Of a DNA stretch of 47,904 bases, positions 1 through 7,940 are shown one piece after another; position 1 is the first letter of the stretch; the number at the start of each line of letters is the position of its first letter. A model generated the notes under the pieces. It was given only the letters and a program-made list of their open reading frames with translations. It did no database searches and was not told the DNA's origin. This DNA comes from Hungatella sp. (lineage in GTDB: Bacteria; Bacillota; Clostridia; Lachnospirales; Lachnospiraceae): positions 1-47,904 of the forward strand of contig JAAWBS010000055.1 of assembly GCA_022792815.1 (NCBI GenBank). Reading direction: 5' to 3'. The position numbers and the translations under genes were made by a program.

Positions 1-22
1 ATTCCGCTGAGCCCAGTAGGAC

Positions 23-57
23 AAAAAACACTCGGGCAGAGGGCCCTCCTGTTTTTT
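23..57. terminator. Bidirectional terminator-like hairpin
   Basis: An A-rich arm (AAAAAACA, 23-30) is complementary to TGTTTTTT (50-57), with an inner GGGC/GCCC pairing. It ends in a T run on either strand, so it probably closes a gene lying upstream of the window. The rest of 1-174 shows no gene. Confidence 0.5.
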
Positions 58-174
58 ATGGTCTCAGCTCCATGGTGTAATGGCTTTTCCTGGAATATAT
101 TATCAGAATATTCAGCCAAGTTTTGAGTTTCGCAAATGCCTATGAAGGGAAGCAGGAAAGGAGAAGGGCGGAAG

Positions 175-552
175 ATGAATACAGACATTTTCATGTTTTT
201 TGAAAACCATAGGGATGCACTGCCCTTATACGAGACATTGGAAGAAAAAGTCCTGAAGGAAGTCGAAGACACGAGCATCAAGGTGCAGAAGAGCCAGATT
301 TCGTTTTATAAGAAGCACCTGTTTGCCTGTGTGTCCTTTGCAAGGGTAAGGAAGAAGAAGGACTGTCCGCCGTGCTTTATCGTGGTGACTCTGGGACTGG
401 GCCGCAGGCTGGACTCACCCAGGGTCGAGATCGCCACGGAGCCCTATCCAAATCGATGGACTCATCATCTGCTGATTTCGGACGCAAAAGAGATCGATGA
501 GGAGTTTATGACGTGGGTGAGAGAGGCGGCGGCATTTGCGGCCGCAAAGTGA
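175..552 (+). CDS. DUF5655-like protein of unknown function
   Basis: A 125-residue soluble protein with no signal peptide or membrane segment. The layout (an N-terminal helix FFENHRDALPLYETLEEKV, then KSQISFYKKHLFACVSF, then a strand-rich middle and an EPYPNRWTHH segment) resembles the small DUF5655 family; that match is from memory. An in-frame ATG lies 39 bases upstream, but the ATG at 175 has the purine-rich AGGAAAGGAGAAGGG before it and is preferred. The next gene follows after about 145 bases. Family members often sit in metabolic or transport contexts with no assigned reaction, and nothing here gives a function. Confidence 0.75.
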   Translation: MNTDIFMFFENHRDALPLYETLEEKVLKEVEDTSIKVQKSQISFYKKHLFACVSFARVRKKKDCPPCFIVVTLGLGRRLDSPRVEIATEPYPNRWTHHLLISDAKEIDEEFMTWVREAAAFAAAK

Positions 553-696
553 TAGGTTTAGGTAAAAGCCCAGGTATTTTCCCTGATACGGAAGAACATT
601 TGGGGATGGGAGGCCGGGAAGGACAGCCGGTGTTGTGCCGGGGCATAGAGGAAGAGCTTGGAGAGACTGCGGCCAATCGAAACAGGAGATAACAAT

Positions 697-1356
697 ATGA
701 GTACAGAAAGCAAAGAGCTGGGGCACGACGATTCCAGCGGGTTTGAGTTTGCGAAAGAACTTCTGGCGGGAGACGTGACGGCAGGGATCAATTTTGACCG
801 AATTATGAAAAATCCTATGGAGGGCTATCAGATTATAGAATATCTGCTCTGTGATGAAAAACAGCCCCATGTCAACCCTTACACCAGTCATCCCAGGAAG
901 TACTGGGACAGAAATAAGAATAAGTTTTTGGCTCTGTGGAGAACAAAGCTGGACTTCGACGCCACACTGTATCTGGTAAATTATGCGAAGAGAGGGACCA
1001 CTCACGACAATAAGGTCCTTCTCATAGAAGTCCTGGACATGGACGAGACAGGGATCCTTGAGGAGAGGCAGACCAGATTTAGCAGAAGAGGCTTTTCAAT
1101 GTGGCTTCGTGAGAAAAACAGACAGTGCCTGTCCGATACGGATGCCATCCTGCGGGATATTTATGAGAAGAAAAGCTTAGAAGAGCTTGGCGGTATCGTT
1201 CTGAAGCGGGGAAAGTATCAGGGGAAGAGCTTAATGGAACTGGGAAGCACCGCTGAGGGAAGAGACTATCTCAGCTATCACTATCAGCAGCCTGGCTATC
1301 AATATCATACTGCGGTGGAGTGTTTTTTGAGAAAGATGAAGGGTGGGAAGGCATAA
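697..1356 (+). CDS. Unknown protein with an ExoX-like C-terminal motif
   Basis: A 219-residue soluble protein. The start at 697 is chosen because AGGAG at 683-687 is well spaced; a start 39 bases upstream lacks a site. Residues 1-150 are mixed helix and strand with nothing recognisable. Residues about 175-219 carry LKRGKYQGKSLMELG followed by a Tyr-rich helix. This resembles the short 'GKYKGK' module found at the C-terminus of exonuclease X-like and related proteins. No nuclease active-site DEDD motifs are visible in the rest, so an enzymatic role cannot be claimed. The gene ends seven bases before the oppositely oriented tRNA-Arg. Confidence 0.7.
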   Translation: MSTESKELGHDDSSGFEFAKELLAGDVTAGINFDRIMKNPMEGYQIIEYLLCDEKQPHVNPYTSHPRKYWDRNKNKFLALWRTKLDFDATLYLVNYAKRGTTHDNKVLLIEVLDMDETGILEERQTRFSRRGFSMWLREKNRQCLSDTDAILRDIYEKKSLEELGGIVLKRGKYQGKSLMELGSTAEGRDYLSYHYQQPGYQYHTAVECFLRKMKGGKA

Positions 1357-1362
1357 AAAGAA

Positions 1363-1434
1363 TGCGTCTGAGAGGAATCGAACCTCCGCACGCGGCTCCG
1401 GAGGCCACTGCTCTATCCACTGAGCTACAGACGC
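1363..1434 (-). tRNA. tRNA-Arg (anticodon CCG)
   Basis: Read on the minus strand, 72 bases fold into a full cloverleaf. The acceptor stem is GCGTCTG/CAGACGC, the D arm GCTC-AGTGGATA-GAGC, the anticodon stem GTGGC/GCCGC with loop CTCCGGA (anticodon CCG, reads CGG), and the T arm GGAGG-TTCGATT-CCTCT. The discriminator base is A and no CCA is encoded. The variable loop is short (4 bases). Confidence 0.95.
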
Positions 1435-1443
1435 ATCATTTAC

Positions 1444-1472
1444 ATGATACTACACTTTGCCCCAAGATGCAA
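1444..1472 (-). promoter_or_regulatory. Promoter of tRNA-Arg
   Basis: On the minus strand, TTGCAT (1472-1467) and TATCAT (1449-1444) are separated by exactly 17 bases. The -10 box ends nine bases before the mature tRNA 5' end, which implies almost no 5' leader. Confidence 0.7.
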
Positions 1473-1531
1473 GTACTATTTCAATTCAGATGAAAGAAAT
1501 CGGATCGTTACGGTTCACGGGAAATCAAAGA

Positions 1532-1560
1532 TTGCATTTCACCTCTCTTTTTGCTAGAAT
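1532..1560 (+). promoter_or_regulatory. Sigma-A type promoter for the 1596 gene and queA
   Basis: TTGCAT (1532-1537) and TAGAAT (1555-1560) with a 17-base spacer, 36 bases before the start codon at 1596. It probably drives both that gene and queA, which follows with no gap. Confidence 0.65.
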
Positions 1561-1595
1561 GGAACAAAATTGATTTGGCTGGGAGGTAGAGGCAG

Positions 1596-2456
1596 ATGGC
1601 GAGAGAGAAGAGAGGGGGAGGAAGCGGTGCGCAGATTGGGAGATTTCTGCGTTTTGCGGCGATCCCCCTTGTGGTTGTGATCTTAATTGGCATAATCATA
1701 TATATGGATCGGTCGGAGGGCGGCGGGGAGGACTCGGTCCTTCCGACGGTGATCGCGGAAGGCGGTCTGACGCGGGCGGCAGATGAGCCGACGGGAGATG
1801 AAGACGAAGAGAACAGGGGCGGTATAGGAGCCGACGGCTCAGACACCGAAAGCGGAGAGGAAGAGGCCGGGGAGCCGATAGGAGGAGACGGGGGAGAGAC
1901 CCAGGCCTCGGAGGACGGCGGGGAGACAGACCCGGCTCAGTATCCCCTGCAGCGGGATGCGGTGCTGGAGCTGACCGGCCTGGTTCAGTCCTACTGTGAG
2001 GCCAAGGAGGAGTGCGACCCGGAGCTTCTGGCGTGGGTCTTCGGAATCACCGACTGGAGTGAGGAGGCCAAGGACGAGGAGCGGGCCAGGATGGAATTAG
2101 TGAAGGCCAGCGTCAAAGGATATGAGAACATTTCCTGCTATACGGTCCAGGGGCCGGAGCCGGACGCCTATGTGATTTTCCCTTACTATGAGATTCACTA
2201 CCGGGAGACAGAGACTCTGATGCCGGCTTTCAGCTGGGGTTATGTGAAGAAGGATGAGAGCGGGCGGTACTATATGGTCCGTGAGACAGATGCTCCGGTC
2301 AACGATTATATCCGCAGGGTGGGGGAGAAATCGGAGGTGAAGGCGGTGATGGCCCAGATTCTGGCCAGGCAGCAGGAAGCCATCGCGAAAGACCCGGTGC
2401 TGCAGAGGATCTATGGAAGTACGGGAGAGTCTGAGGTGATTATCGGAGGTATGTGA
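1596..2456 (+). CDS. Membrane-anchored protein with acidic linker, unknown function
   Basis: 286 residues. A short basic N-terminus is followed by one membrane segment (about residues 17-36, [19 protein letters not shown]), so the bulk is probably outside the membrane. Residues about 40-112 are a low-complexity Gly/Glu/Asp linker. Residues about 115-286 form a compact domain with an aromatic strand pattern ([25 protein letters not shown]) that could be a cystatin/NTF2-type fold; this is a guess from the pattern. GGGAGG at 1580-1585 supports the start. The stop is one base from the queA start, so the two are co-transcribed. No enzymatic motif is visible. Confidence 0.8.
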   Translation: MAREKRGGGSGAQIGRFLRFAAIPLVVVILIGIIIYMDRSEGGGEDSVLPTVIAEGGLTRAADEPTGDEDEENRGGIGADGSDTESGEEEAGEPIGGDGGETQASEDGGETDPAQYPLQRDAVLELTGLVQSYCEAKEECDPELLAWVFGITDWSEEAKDEERARMELVKASVKGYENISCYTVQGPEPDAYVIFPYYEIHYRETETLMPAFSWGYVKKDESGRYYMVRETDAPVNDYIRRVGEKSEVKAVMAQILARQQEAIAKDPVLQRIYGSTGESEVIIGGM

Positions 2457-2457
2457 G

Positions 2458-3495
2458 ATGGAGAAAGCCATGAATGTATCGGAGTATTATTTTGACCTGC
2501 CCCAGGAGCTGATCGCTCAGGACCCTCTTGAGGATCGCTCTTCCTCCAGGCTGCTGGTGCTGGACAGGCAGACCGGGGAGACGGCTCACAGGAGATTTCG
2601 GGATCTGCCGTCCTATCTGCGCCCGGGAGACTGTCTGGTGATCAATGACACCAAGGTGATTCCAGCCAGACTCTTCGGGGTAAAGGAGGATACCCAGGCT
2701 AAGATCGAGGTCCTTCTCTTAAAGAGAAAGGAGAAAGACGTGTGGGAGACGCTGGTAAAACCGGGGAAAAAGGCCAGGCCGGGAACCGTGCTCTCCTTCG
2801 GAGACGGACTCTTAAAAGGGATGGTGACGGATGTGGTGGAGGAGGGGAACCGGTTGATCCGCTTCTCCTATGAAGGGATTTTCGAGGAGATTCTGGACCG
2901 GCTGGGACAGATGCCCCTGCCGCCCTATATCACCCATCAGCTGAAGGACAGGAACCGCTACCAGACTGTCTACGCGAAACACGACGGCTCCGCGGCAGCG
3001 CCTACGGCCGGGCTCCATTTTACCGAGGAGCTGTTGAAGGACATCCGGGACATGGGAGTCACTATCGCTCAGGTGACTCTGCATGTGGGACTGGGCACCT
3101 TCCGACCGGTGAAGGTAGACAATATCCTGGACCACCACATGCATTCGGAGTTCTATGTGGTGGAGGAGGAAGAGGCCGGGAAGATCAACAGGACCAAGGA
3201 AAACGGCGGTCGGGTGATCTGTGTGGGCACCACAAGCTGCCGCACGGTGGAGTCTGCGGCCGGGGAGGACGGGAGGGTGAAGGCTGGCAGCGGCTGGACC
3301 GACATTTTCATCTATCCCGGATATCGGTTTAAAGTGCTGGACTGCCTGGTGACGAATTTCCACCTGCCGGAGTCCACCCTGGTTATGCTGGTGTCCGCTC
3401 TGGCGGGGAGAGAGCATGTGCTCGGCGCCTATGAGGAGGCTGTCAGGGAGAGGTATCGGTTTTTCAGCTTTGGGGATGCCATGCTTGTGGTATGA
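2458..3495 (+). CDS. queA: tRNA preQ1 ribosyltransferase-isomerase QueA
   Basis: 345 residues, the usual length for QueA. The enzyme moves the ribosyl part of S-adenosylmethionine onto preQ1 in the wobble position of GUN tRNAs, giving epoxyqueuosine. Family signatures are present in order: [20 protein letters not shown] at the N-terminus, [45 protein letters not shown], a [12 protein letters not shown] stretch and [16 protein letters not shown] near the C-terminus. The GGAGG at 2445-2449 fits the ATG at 2458; the ATG at 2470 is an alternative closer to the family N-terminus ([11 protein letters not shown]). The usual partners tgt or ruvB are not adjacent. A terminator follows. Confidence 0.95.
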   Translation: MEKAMNVSEYYFDLPQELIAQDPLEDRSSSRLLVLDRQTGETAHRRFRDLPSYLRPGDCLVINDTKVIPARLFGVKEDTQAKIEVLLLKRKEKDVWETLVKPGKKARPGTVLSFGDGLLKGMVTDVVEEGNRLIRFSYEGIFEEILDRLGQMPLPPYITHQLKDRNRYQTVYAKHDGSAAAPTAGLHFTEELLKDIRDMGVTIAQVTLHVGLGTFRPVKVDNILDHHMHSEFYVVEEEEAGKINRTKENGGRVICVGTTSCRTVESAAGEDGRVKAGSGWTDIFIYPGYRFKVLDCLVTNFHLPESTLVMLVSALAGREHVLGAYEEAVRERYRFFSFGDAMLVV

Positions 3496-3564
3496 GCAGC
3501 CATGGGGCAGAGGAAAGCCTGCAAAAGCACAGGATTTGCGGCGATAAGGAAATCGTTTCAGATG

Positions 3565-3604
3565 AGGCGGTATAGCCCGGATACAAGGGGCATACCGCCT
3601 TTTC
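3565..3604 (+). terminator. Intrinsic terminator after queA
   Basis: AGGCGGTAT (3565-3573) pairs perfectly with ATACCGCCT (3592-3600), followed by TTTT. It lies 70 bases past the queA stop. Confidence 0.75.
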
Positions 3605-3707
3605 GCGTTTCTGTCCGCCCTGCCGTTTCGGTTGTGCGGCAGAAAGAAAATTGAAATTCCAAATACAGAACAGAGATTCCTTGATATTATTTTTGTTCCG
3701 AATTATG

Positions 3708-3737
3708 TTGATTTTTGTTTCGTAATTGAAGTATACT
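3708..3737 (+). promoter_or_regulatory. Possible promoter before the HEPN-like fragment
   Basis: TTGATT (3708-3713) and TATACT (3732-3737) with an 18-base spacer, in an AT-rich stretch. The first usable start codon is about 80 bases downstream. Apart from this and the queA terminator, the 323 bases between queA and the next frame hold nothing recognisable. Confidence 0.4.
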
Positions 3738-3818
3738 GGTGAAAGAATTTGAAAGACGCAGCGATAAGTGATTGGGGCAGCTTCCCCGTGAAGAAGAAAC
3801 CATAGATGATTTTGGGAC

Positions 3819-4094
3819 ATGAAGGACCATAACGTAACGACAGGTACCTTTACGTATCTTCTGAGTAAAGGCGAATTGCGATCCCGACTGGCTTCCTGCG
3901 GGGTTTCCCTGCTTGGGCAGGTTTGCGATGAGACGTGGTGGAAAACGTATGCCGAGGAACTGGAGGGATTCCGCAGGCTGCGCAACACCTGCTGCCACTG
4001 CGAACCATTGAGCTGGCAGCAGGAGGAACAGTTGATAGAGATCCTCTTTGAGAGACAGGAGTTTATCAAAACACTGGTTGGCGATGATCTGTGA
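3819..4094 (+). CDS. Small HEPN-like protein or remnant
   Basis: A 91-residue frame, predicted mostly helical. It contains FRRLRNTCCH, in which R55 and H60 form an R-x4-H motif with Asn after the Arg. This is the signature of HEPN domains, many of which are RNases or partners of nucleotidyltransferases in toxin systems. An intact HEPN domain is usually longer (110-140 residues), and the frame opens directly after a stop with only a weak ribosome site (TTGGGA). It may therefore be the C-terminal remnant of a larger gene. A possible promoter lies at 3708-3737. No partner gene is adjacent: queA is upstream and rluF downstream. Confidence 0.45.
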   Translation: MKDHNVTTGTFTYLLSKGELRSRLASCGVSLLGQVCDETWWKTYAEELEGFRRLRNTCCHCEPLSWQQEEQLIEILFERQEFIKTLVGDDL

Positions 4095-4157
4095 TGACGT
4101 TTGAAGGGGCGGCGTGTGTTTTGGTGGGGCGATGGGGCACATTTTTCCGCCTGCATA

Positions 4158-4186
4158 TTGACTTTTCAACTAAAATCCGCTATGAT
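4158..4186 (+). promoter_or_regulatory. Promoter of the rluF-ligA-metA operon
   Basis: TTGACT (4158-4163) and TATGAT (4181-4186) with a 17-base spacer. The predicted transcript has a leader of about 100 bases before rluF, and a hairpin with a T run lies in that leader. Confidence 0.7.
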
Positions 4187-4197
4187 AAATACACAAA

Positions 4198-4235
4198 AGC
4201 GGTGTGGGGAAAGTGTCCTGCACCGCTCGTTTTTT
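4198..4235 (+). terminator. Leader hairpin with T run (attenuator or terminator)
   Basis: AGCGGTG (4198-4204) pairs with CACCGCT (4221-4227), followed by CG and six T. It lies just downstream of a good promoter and upstream of rluF. It could terminate read-through from the 3819 frame or work as an attenuator of the rluF operon. No alternative antiterminator stem was identified. Confidence 0.5.
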
Positions 4236-4292
4236 CCAGATACTATGCTGATTTTGCGACACAGCGGAAATGGGGGAGGTTCCGGTCTATTT

Positions 4293-5033
4293 ATGGAAGA
4301 AATCCGTTTAAATAAATATCTCAGCGATATGGGAGTTTGTTCCCGGCGGGAAGCGGACCGTCTGATCGAGGCCGGAAAGGTTCTGGTAGACGGAAAGACG
4401 GCTCTGGTGGGGATGAAGATCGGAAGGCAGCAGACTGTGGTCTGTGACGGAAAGCGGGTGAGCGGGGCGGGAGCGGAGCCGGTCAGGCCCAAGAGGATCC
4501 TTCTGGCAGTCAACAAGCCCAAGGGGGTGGTGTGCACCACCTCGGACCGGGACCGGGCCGTGAACATCGTGGAGCTGGTGAGTTATCCGGAGCGAGTGTA
4601 TCCTGTCGGACGTCTGGACAAGGACTCGGAGGGGCTGATCTTTCTCACCAATCAGGGGGAGTTGGTCAACCAGATGATGAGAGGAGCCAATGGCCACGAG
4701 AAGGAATATGTGGTCGATGTGGACAGGCCTCTGACCGATGAGCTGCTTCGGGACCTGCGGGCAGGAGTCTATCTGGAGGAGCTTCAGGTGACCACCAGGC
4801 CCTGTAAGGTGTGGGCCACAGGCCCAAGGCAGTTCCATATGGTTCTGACTCAGGGACTGAACCGGCAGATCCGCCGCATGTGCGCCGCCTTGGGATATCA
4901 GGTGACGAGTCTGCGGCGAATCCGTATTATGAATGTGAACCTGGGAAACTTAAAGACGGGAACCTACCGCAGCGTGACCCGGGAAGAATATGAAGAACTG
5001 ACCAGGCAGCTTTGGGGCAGCCGGCAGTCGTGA
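4293..5033 (+). CDS. rluF: 23S rRNA pseudouridine synthase, RluF type
   Basis: 246 residues. It isomerises uridine to pseudouridine in 23S rRNA; RluF acts at the position equivalent to U2604 of E. coli. An N-terminal S4 domain (IRLNKYLSDMGVCSRREADR, residues 4-23) precedes the catalytic domain. GRLDKDSEGL places the catalytic Asp at residue 109. The C-terminal LTQGLNRQIRRMCAALGY and RIMNV are closer to RluF than to RluB/RsuA, whose motifs differ here. The start at 4293 is chosen from GGGGGAGGT at 4273-4280 and the S4 start; the frame stays open about 190 bases further upstream without homologous sequence. The stop lies nine bases before ligA. Confidence 0.9.
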   Translation: MEEIRLNKYLSDMGVCSRREADRLIEAGKVLVDGKTALVGMKIGRQQTVVCDGKRVSGAGAEPVRPKRILLAVNKPKGVVCTTSDRDRAVNIVELVSYPERVYPVGRLDKDSEGLIFLTNQGELVNQMMRGANGHEKEYVVDVDRPLTDELLRDLRAGVYLEELQVTTRPCKVWATGPRQFHMVLTQGLNRQIRRMCAALGYQVTSLRRIRIMNVNLGNLKTGTYRSVTREEYEELTRQLWGSRQS

Positions 5034-5041
5034 GGTGCGCC

Positions 5042-7015
5042 ATGAAAGAACGATTGGAGAGAATGAGAGAACTGACATCCCTGCTGTCAGAGGCCGCGAA
5101 GGCCTACTATCAGGAGAGCCGGGAGATCATGAGCAATTTTGAATATGACAGGCTTTATGACGAGCTGTCTGCCTTAGAGCAGGAGACCGGCATGGTGCTG
5201 TCGGGAAGCCCTACGGGCAAGGTGGGGTACGAGGTCCTAAGTGAGCTTCCCAAGGAGCCGCACCCGTCTCCCATGCTGTCTTTGGATAAGACCAAGGATG
5301 TGGAGGCCTTGAAGGAATGGCTGGGGGATCAGGCCGGCCTTCTCTCCTGGAAGCTGGACGGGCTGACGGTAGTGCTGACCTATGAGGACGGCGCTTTGGC
5401 CAAGGCGGTGACCAGGGGCAACGGGGAGATCGGGGAAGTGATCACCAACAATGCCAGGGTATTTGAGAATGTGCCCCTCAGGATTCCGTTTTCGGGCAGA
5501 CTGGTGCTGCGGGGGGAGGCGGTGATCAAATACTCTGATTTTGAGCAGATGAATGATGAGATCGAGGATGTGGAGGCCAGGTATAAGAACCCCAGAAATC
5601 TCTGTGCCGGTTCCGTGCGCCAGCTGAACAATCAGATCACGGCCCGGCGTCATGTGAACTTTATGGCCTTCGGGCTGGTGGAGGCTGAGGGAGAAGACTT
5701 TGAGAATTCCAGACTGAGACAATTTCAGTGGCTGGAATCCATGGGCTTTGGGGTGGTGGATTATCAGATGGTCACCGGGGATACCATTGAGGAGAAGGTG
5801 GGGGATTTTGCCGAAGCCATCACCCTCTATGACATTCCCTCCGACGGCCTGGTGCTGACTTTTGACGACATCGCCTACGGGGAGTCTCTGGGAAGGACAG
5901 CCAAGTTCCCGCGCAATTCCATTGCCTTTAAATGGGCGGACGAGATCCGGGAGACCACCCTCTCCTATATCGAGTGGAGCCCGTCGAGAACCGGGCTTAT
6001 CAACCCGGTGGCGGTCTTTGAGCCAGTGGAGCTGGAGGGGACCACGGTCAGCCGGGCCAGCGTCCACAACCTAAGCATCATGGAATCTCTGGAGCTGGGG
6101 GTGGGAGACACCATCACCGTGTACAAGGCCAACATGATCATCCCTCAGATCGCCGACAACCTTACGAAAAGCGGAGTGGGAGAGATCCCGGGAGCCTGCC
6201 CGGTGTGCGGCGGCGCCACGGAGATCCGCCAGGTAAACGACGTGAAATCTCTGTACTGCACCAATCCGGACTGTCAGGCGAAGAAGATCAAGAGCTTTAC
6301 CCTGCTGGTCAGCCGGGATGCCTTGAACATCGACGGGCTTTCAGAGGCCACCCTGGAGAAATTTATCGGCGCCGGGTTTATCCGGGAATTTGCGGATATC
6401 TTCCACCTGGACCGGCACAGGGAGGCCATCGTGGAGATGGAGGGATTCGGTCAGAAATCCTTTGACAATCTGCGGCAGGCCATCACTGCTGCCTCCCACA
6501 CCACCCTGGTTAGGCTGGTGTACGGCCTGGGTGTGGCGGGAATCGGGCTGGCCAACGCCAGGATGCTGTGCCGCCATTTCCGATATGATTTTGAGGCCAT
6601 GCGCAGTGCCGACAGCGAGGCCCTGGTGGAGGTGGACGGCATCGGGGAGGTATTGGCCCAGGCCTGGTGCAGCTACTTTGCCCAGGAGAAAAACAGGGAG
6701 ATCGTGGATCGCCTTCTGTCAGAGCTGACCATCGAACCGGTGGAGGAGGAAGAGGAATCAGGGGAATTTGCGGGCATGACCTTCGTGATCACCGGGTCCG
6801 TGGAGCGGTTTAAGAACCGTAAGGAGCTGCAGGCCCTGATCGAGTCCAAGGGCGGCAAGGCCACAGGAACGGTCACCTCCAAGACCACCTATCTGATCAA
6901 CAACAATGTCAATTCCGCGTCGTCAAAAAATAAAAAAGCCAGGGAGCTGGGAATCCCCATCCTGTCAGAGGAGGATTTCCTGAAGCTTCTGGAGGGAGAG
7001 TACCATGCCGATTAA
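5042..7015 (+). CDS. ligA: NAD-dependent DNA ligase LigA
   Basis: 657 residues, normal for LigA. It seals nicks using NAD+ in replication and repair. In order: an N-terminal Ia region (YYQESREIMSNFEYDRLYDE), the adenylation motif WKLDGL with the AMP-accepting Lys near residue 104, TRGNGEIGE, an OB-fold region (RTGLINPVAVFEPV), a four-Cys zinc finger (CPVCGG...CTNPDCQAKK), helix-hairpin-helix repeats and a C-terminal BRCT domain (FAGMTFVITGSV). Several positions are divergent: KLDG instead of the commoner KIDG, and SNFEYD instead of SDxEYD. A second ligase elsewhere in the genome is therefore possible. GAGGTG precedes the ATG at 5042. It overlaps metA by 11 bases. Confidence 0.95.
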   Translation: MKERLERMRELTSLLSEAAKAYYQESREIMSNFEYDRLYDELSALEQETGMVLSGSPTGKVGYEVLSELPKEPHPSPMLSLDKTKDVEALKEWLGDQAGLLSWKLDGLTVVLTYEDGALAKAVTRGNGEIGEVITNNARVFENVPLRIPFSGRLVLRGEAVIKYSDFEQMNDEIEDVEARYKNPRNLCAGSVRQLNNQITARRHVNFMAFGLVEAEGEDFENSRLRQFQWLESMGFGVVDYQMVTGDTIEEKVGDFAEAITLYDIPSDGLVLTFDDIAYGESLGRTAKFPRNSIAFKWADEIRETTLSYIEWSPSRTGLINPVAVFEPVELEGTTVSRASVHNLSIMESLELGVGDTITVYKANMIIPQIADNLTKSGVGEIPGACPVCGGATEIRQVNDVKSLYCTNPDCQAKKIKSFTLLVSRDALNIDGLSEATLEKFIGAGFIREFADIFHLDRHREAIVEMEGFGQKSFDNLRQAITAASHTTLVRLVYGLGVAGIGLANARMLCRHFRYDFEAMRSADSEALVEVDGIGEVLAQAWCSYFAQEKNREIVDRLLSELTIEPVEEEEESGEFAGMTFVITGSVERFKNRKELQALIESKGGKATGTVTSKTTYLINNNVNSASSKNKKARELGIPILSEEDFLKLLEGEYHAD

Positions 7016-7922
7016 AATTCAAAAGGACCTGCCGGCCAGGGCGGTTCTGGAATCCGAAAATATATTTGTGATGGATGAGGACCGGGCTATGAGCCAGGAT
7101 ATCCGCCCCTTGGAGATCCTGATTCTGAACCTGATGCCGGTAAAGGAGGACACGGAGACTCAGCTCTTGAGGGCGCTCTCCAACACACCGCTGCAGATTG
7201 ACTGCAGCTTCCTCATGCTGAGCACTCACACGTCCAAGAACACCTCTGCCAGCCACTTGAACAAATTTTATGTGCCGTTTTCCGAGATCAGCAGCCGGAA
7301 CTACGACGGCATGATCATCACCGGCGCTCCGGTGGAGATGATGGACTTTGAGGAGGTAAACTACTGGGATGAGCTGTGTATGATTATGGAGTGGACCAAG
7401 ACTCATGTCACATCCACCATGCACATCTGCTGGGGGGCTCAGGCAGGGCTTTATTATCACTTCGGGATACCCAAGTATGAGAGGAAGAAGAAGCTGTCCG
7501 GCATCTACCGGCATCAGATCCTGGATCGGAAGGTGCCGCTGGTAAGGGGACTGGACGATTATGTCATGGCCCCTCACTCCCGGTACACGGAGGTGAGGAA
7601 AAAAGACGTGGCAGCCCATGGGGAGCTGCAGATTCTGGCAGAGTCCAAGGAGGCCGGGCTGTTTCTGATCATGAAGCAGGACGGCAGCCAGATCTTTATA
7701 CAGGGCCACCCGGAGTATGACCGGATGACTCTGAACAACGAATATCACCGGGACTTGGCCAAAGGTCTGAACCCGGAGATGCCGTGCAATTATTACGAGG
7801 ACAATGACCCGTTTTCCATGCCTGTGCTGTGCTGGCGCAACATGTCCAACACCCTCTACAGCAATTGGCTTAATTTCTATGTCTACCAGGAGACGCCCTA
7901 TGACCTCTGCGGGAAGGGGTGA
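7005..7922 (+). CDS. metA: Homoserine O-acetyltransferase, MetA type
   Basis: 305 residues. It acylates L-homoserine in the first committed step of methionine synthesis, in the cytoplasm. The catalytic residues fall at the textbook numbers: Cys142 in MHICWGAQAG, His235 and Glu237 in QGHPEYD. Residue 111, which decides acyl-CoA choice in MetA proteins (Gly for succinyl-CoA, Glu for acetyl-CoA), is Glu (TGAPVEMMDF). The enzyme is therefore predicted to use acetyl-CoA despite its common annotation as a succinyltransferase. GGAGGGAGAG lies just before the ATG. The start sits inside the ligA end, so the two are translationally coupled. No SAM riboswitch or T-box is seen in front of it. Confidence 0.95.
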   Translation: MPIKIQKDLPARAVLESENIFVMDEDRAMSQDIRPLEILILNLMPVKEDTETQLLRALSNTPLQIDCSFLMLSTHTSKNTSASHLNKFYVPFSEISSRNYDGMIITGAPVEMMDFEEVNYWDELCMIMEWTKTHVTSTMHICWGAQAGLYYHFGIPKYERKKKLSGIYRHQILDRKVPLVRGLDDYVMAPHSRYTEVRKKDVAAHGELQILAESKEAGLFLIMKQDGSQIFIQGHPEYDRMTLNNEYHRDLAKGLNPEMPCNYYEDNDPFSMPVLCWRNMSNTLYSNWLNFYVYQETPYDLCGKG

Positions 7923-7940
7923 GAGCCGCAGGATTTTGTC

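Noticed and set aside
2000..2470. A preQ1 riboswitch in front of queA
   Set aside because: queA starts one base after the upstream coding frame, leaving no room for an aptamer, and none was seen before the 1596 gene.
3464..4156. Minus-strand open frames over the intergenic region after queA
   Set aside because: They run through the queA terminator and the HEPN-like frame, have no ribosome sites and show no protein-like pattern.
5237..6067. A 276-codon frame antisense to ligA
   Set aside because: It is a composition shadow of ligA with no recognisable domain.
6900..7010. SAM riboswitch or T-box for metA
   Set aside because: metA begins inside the ligA coding sequence, with no leader.
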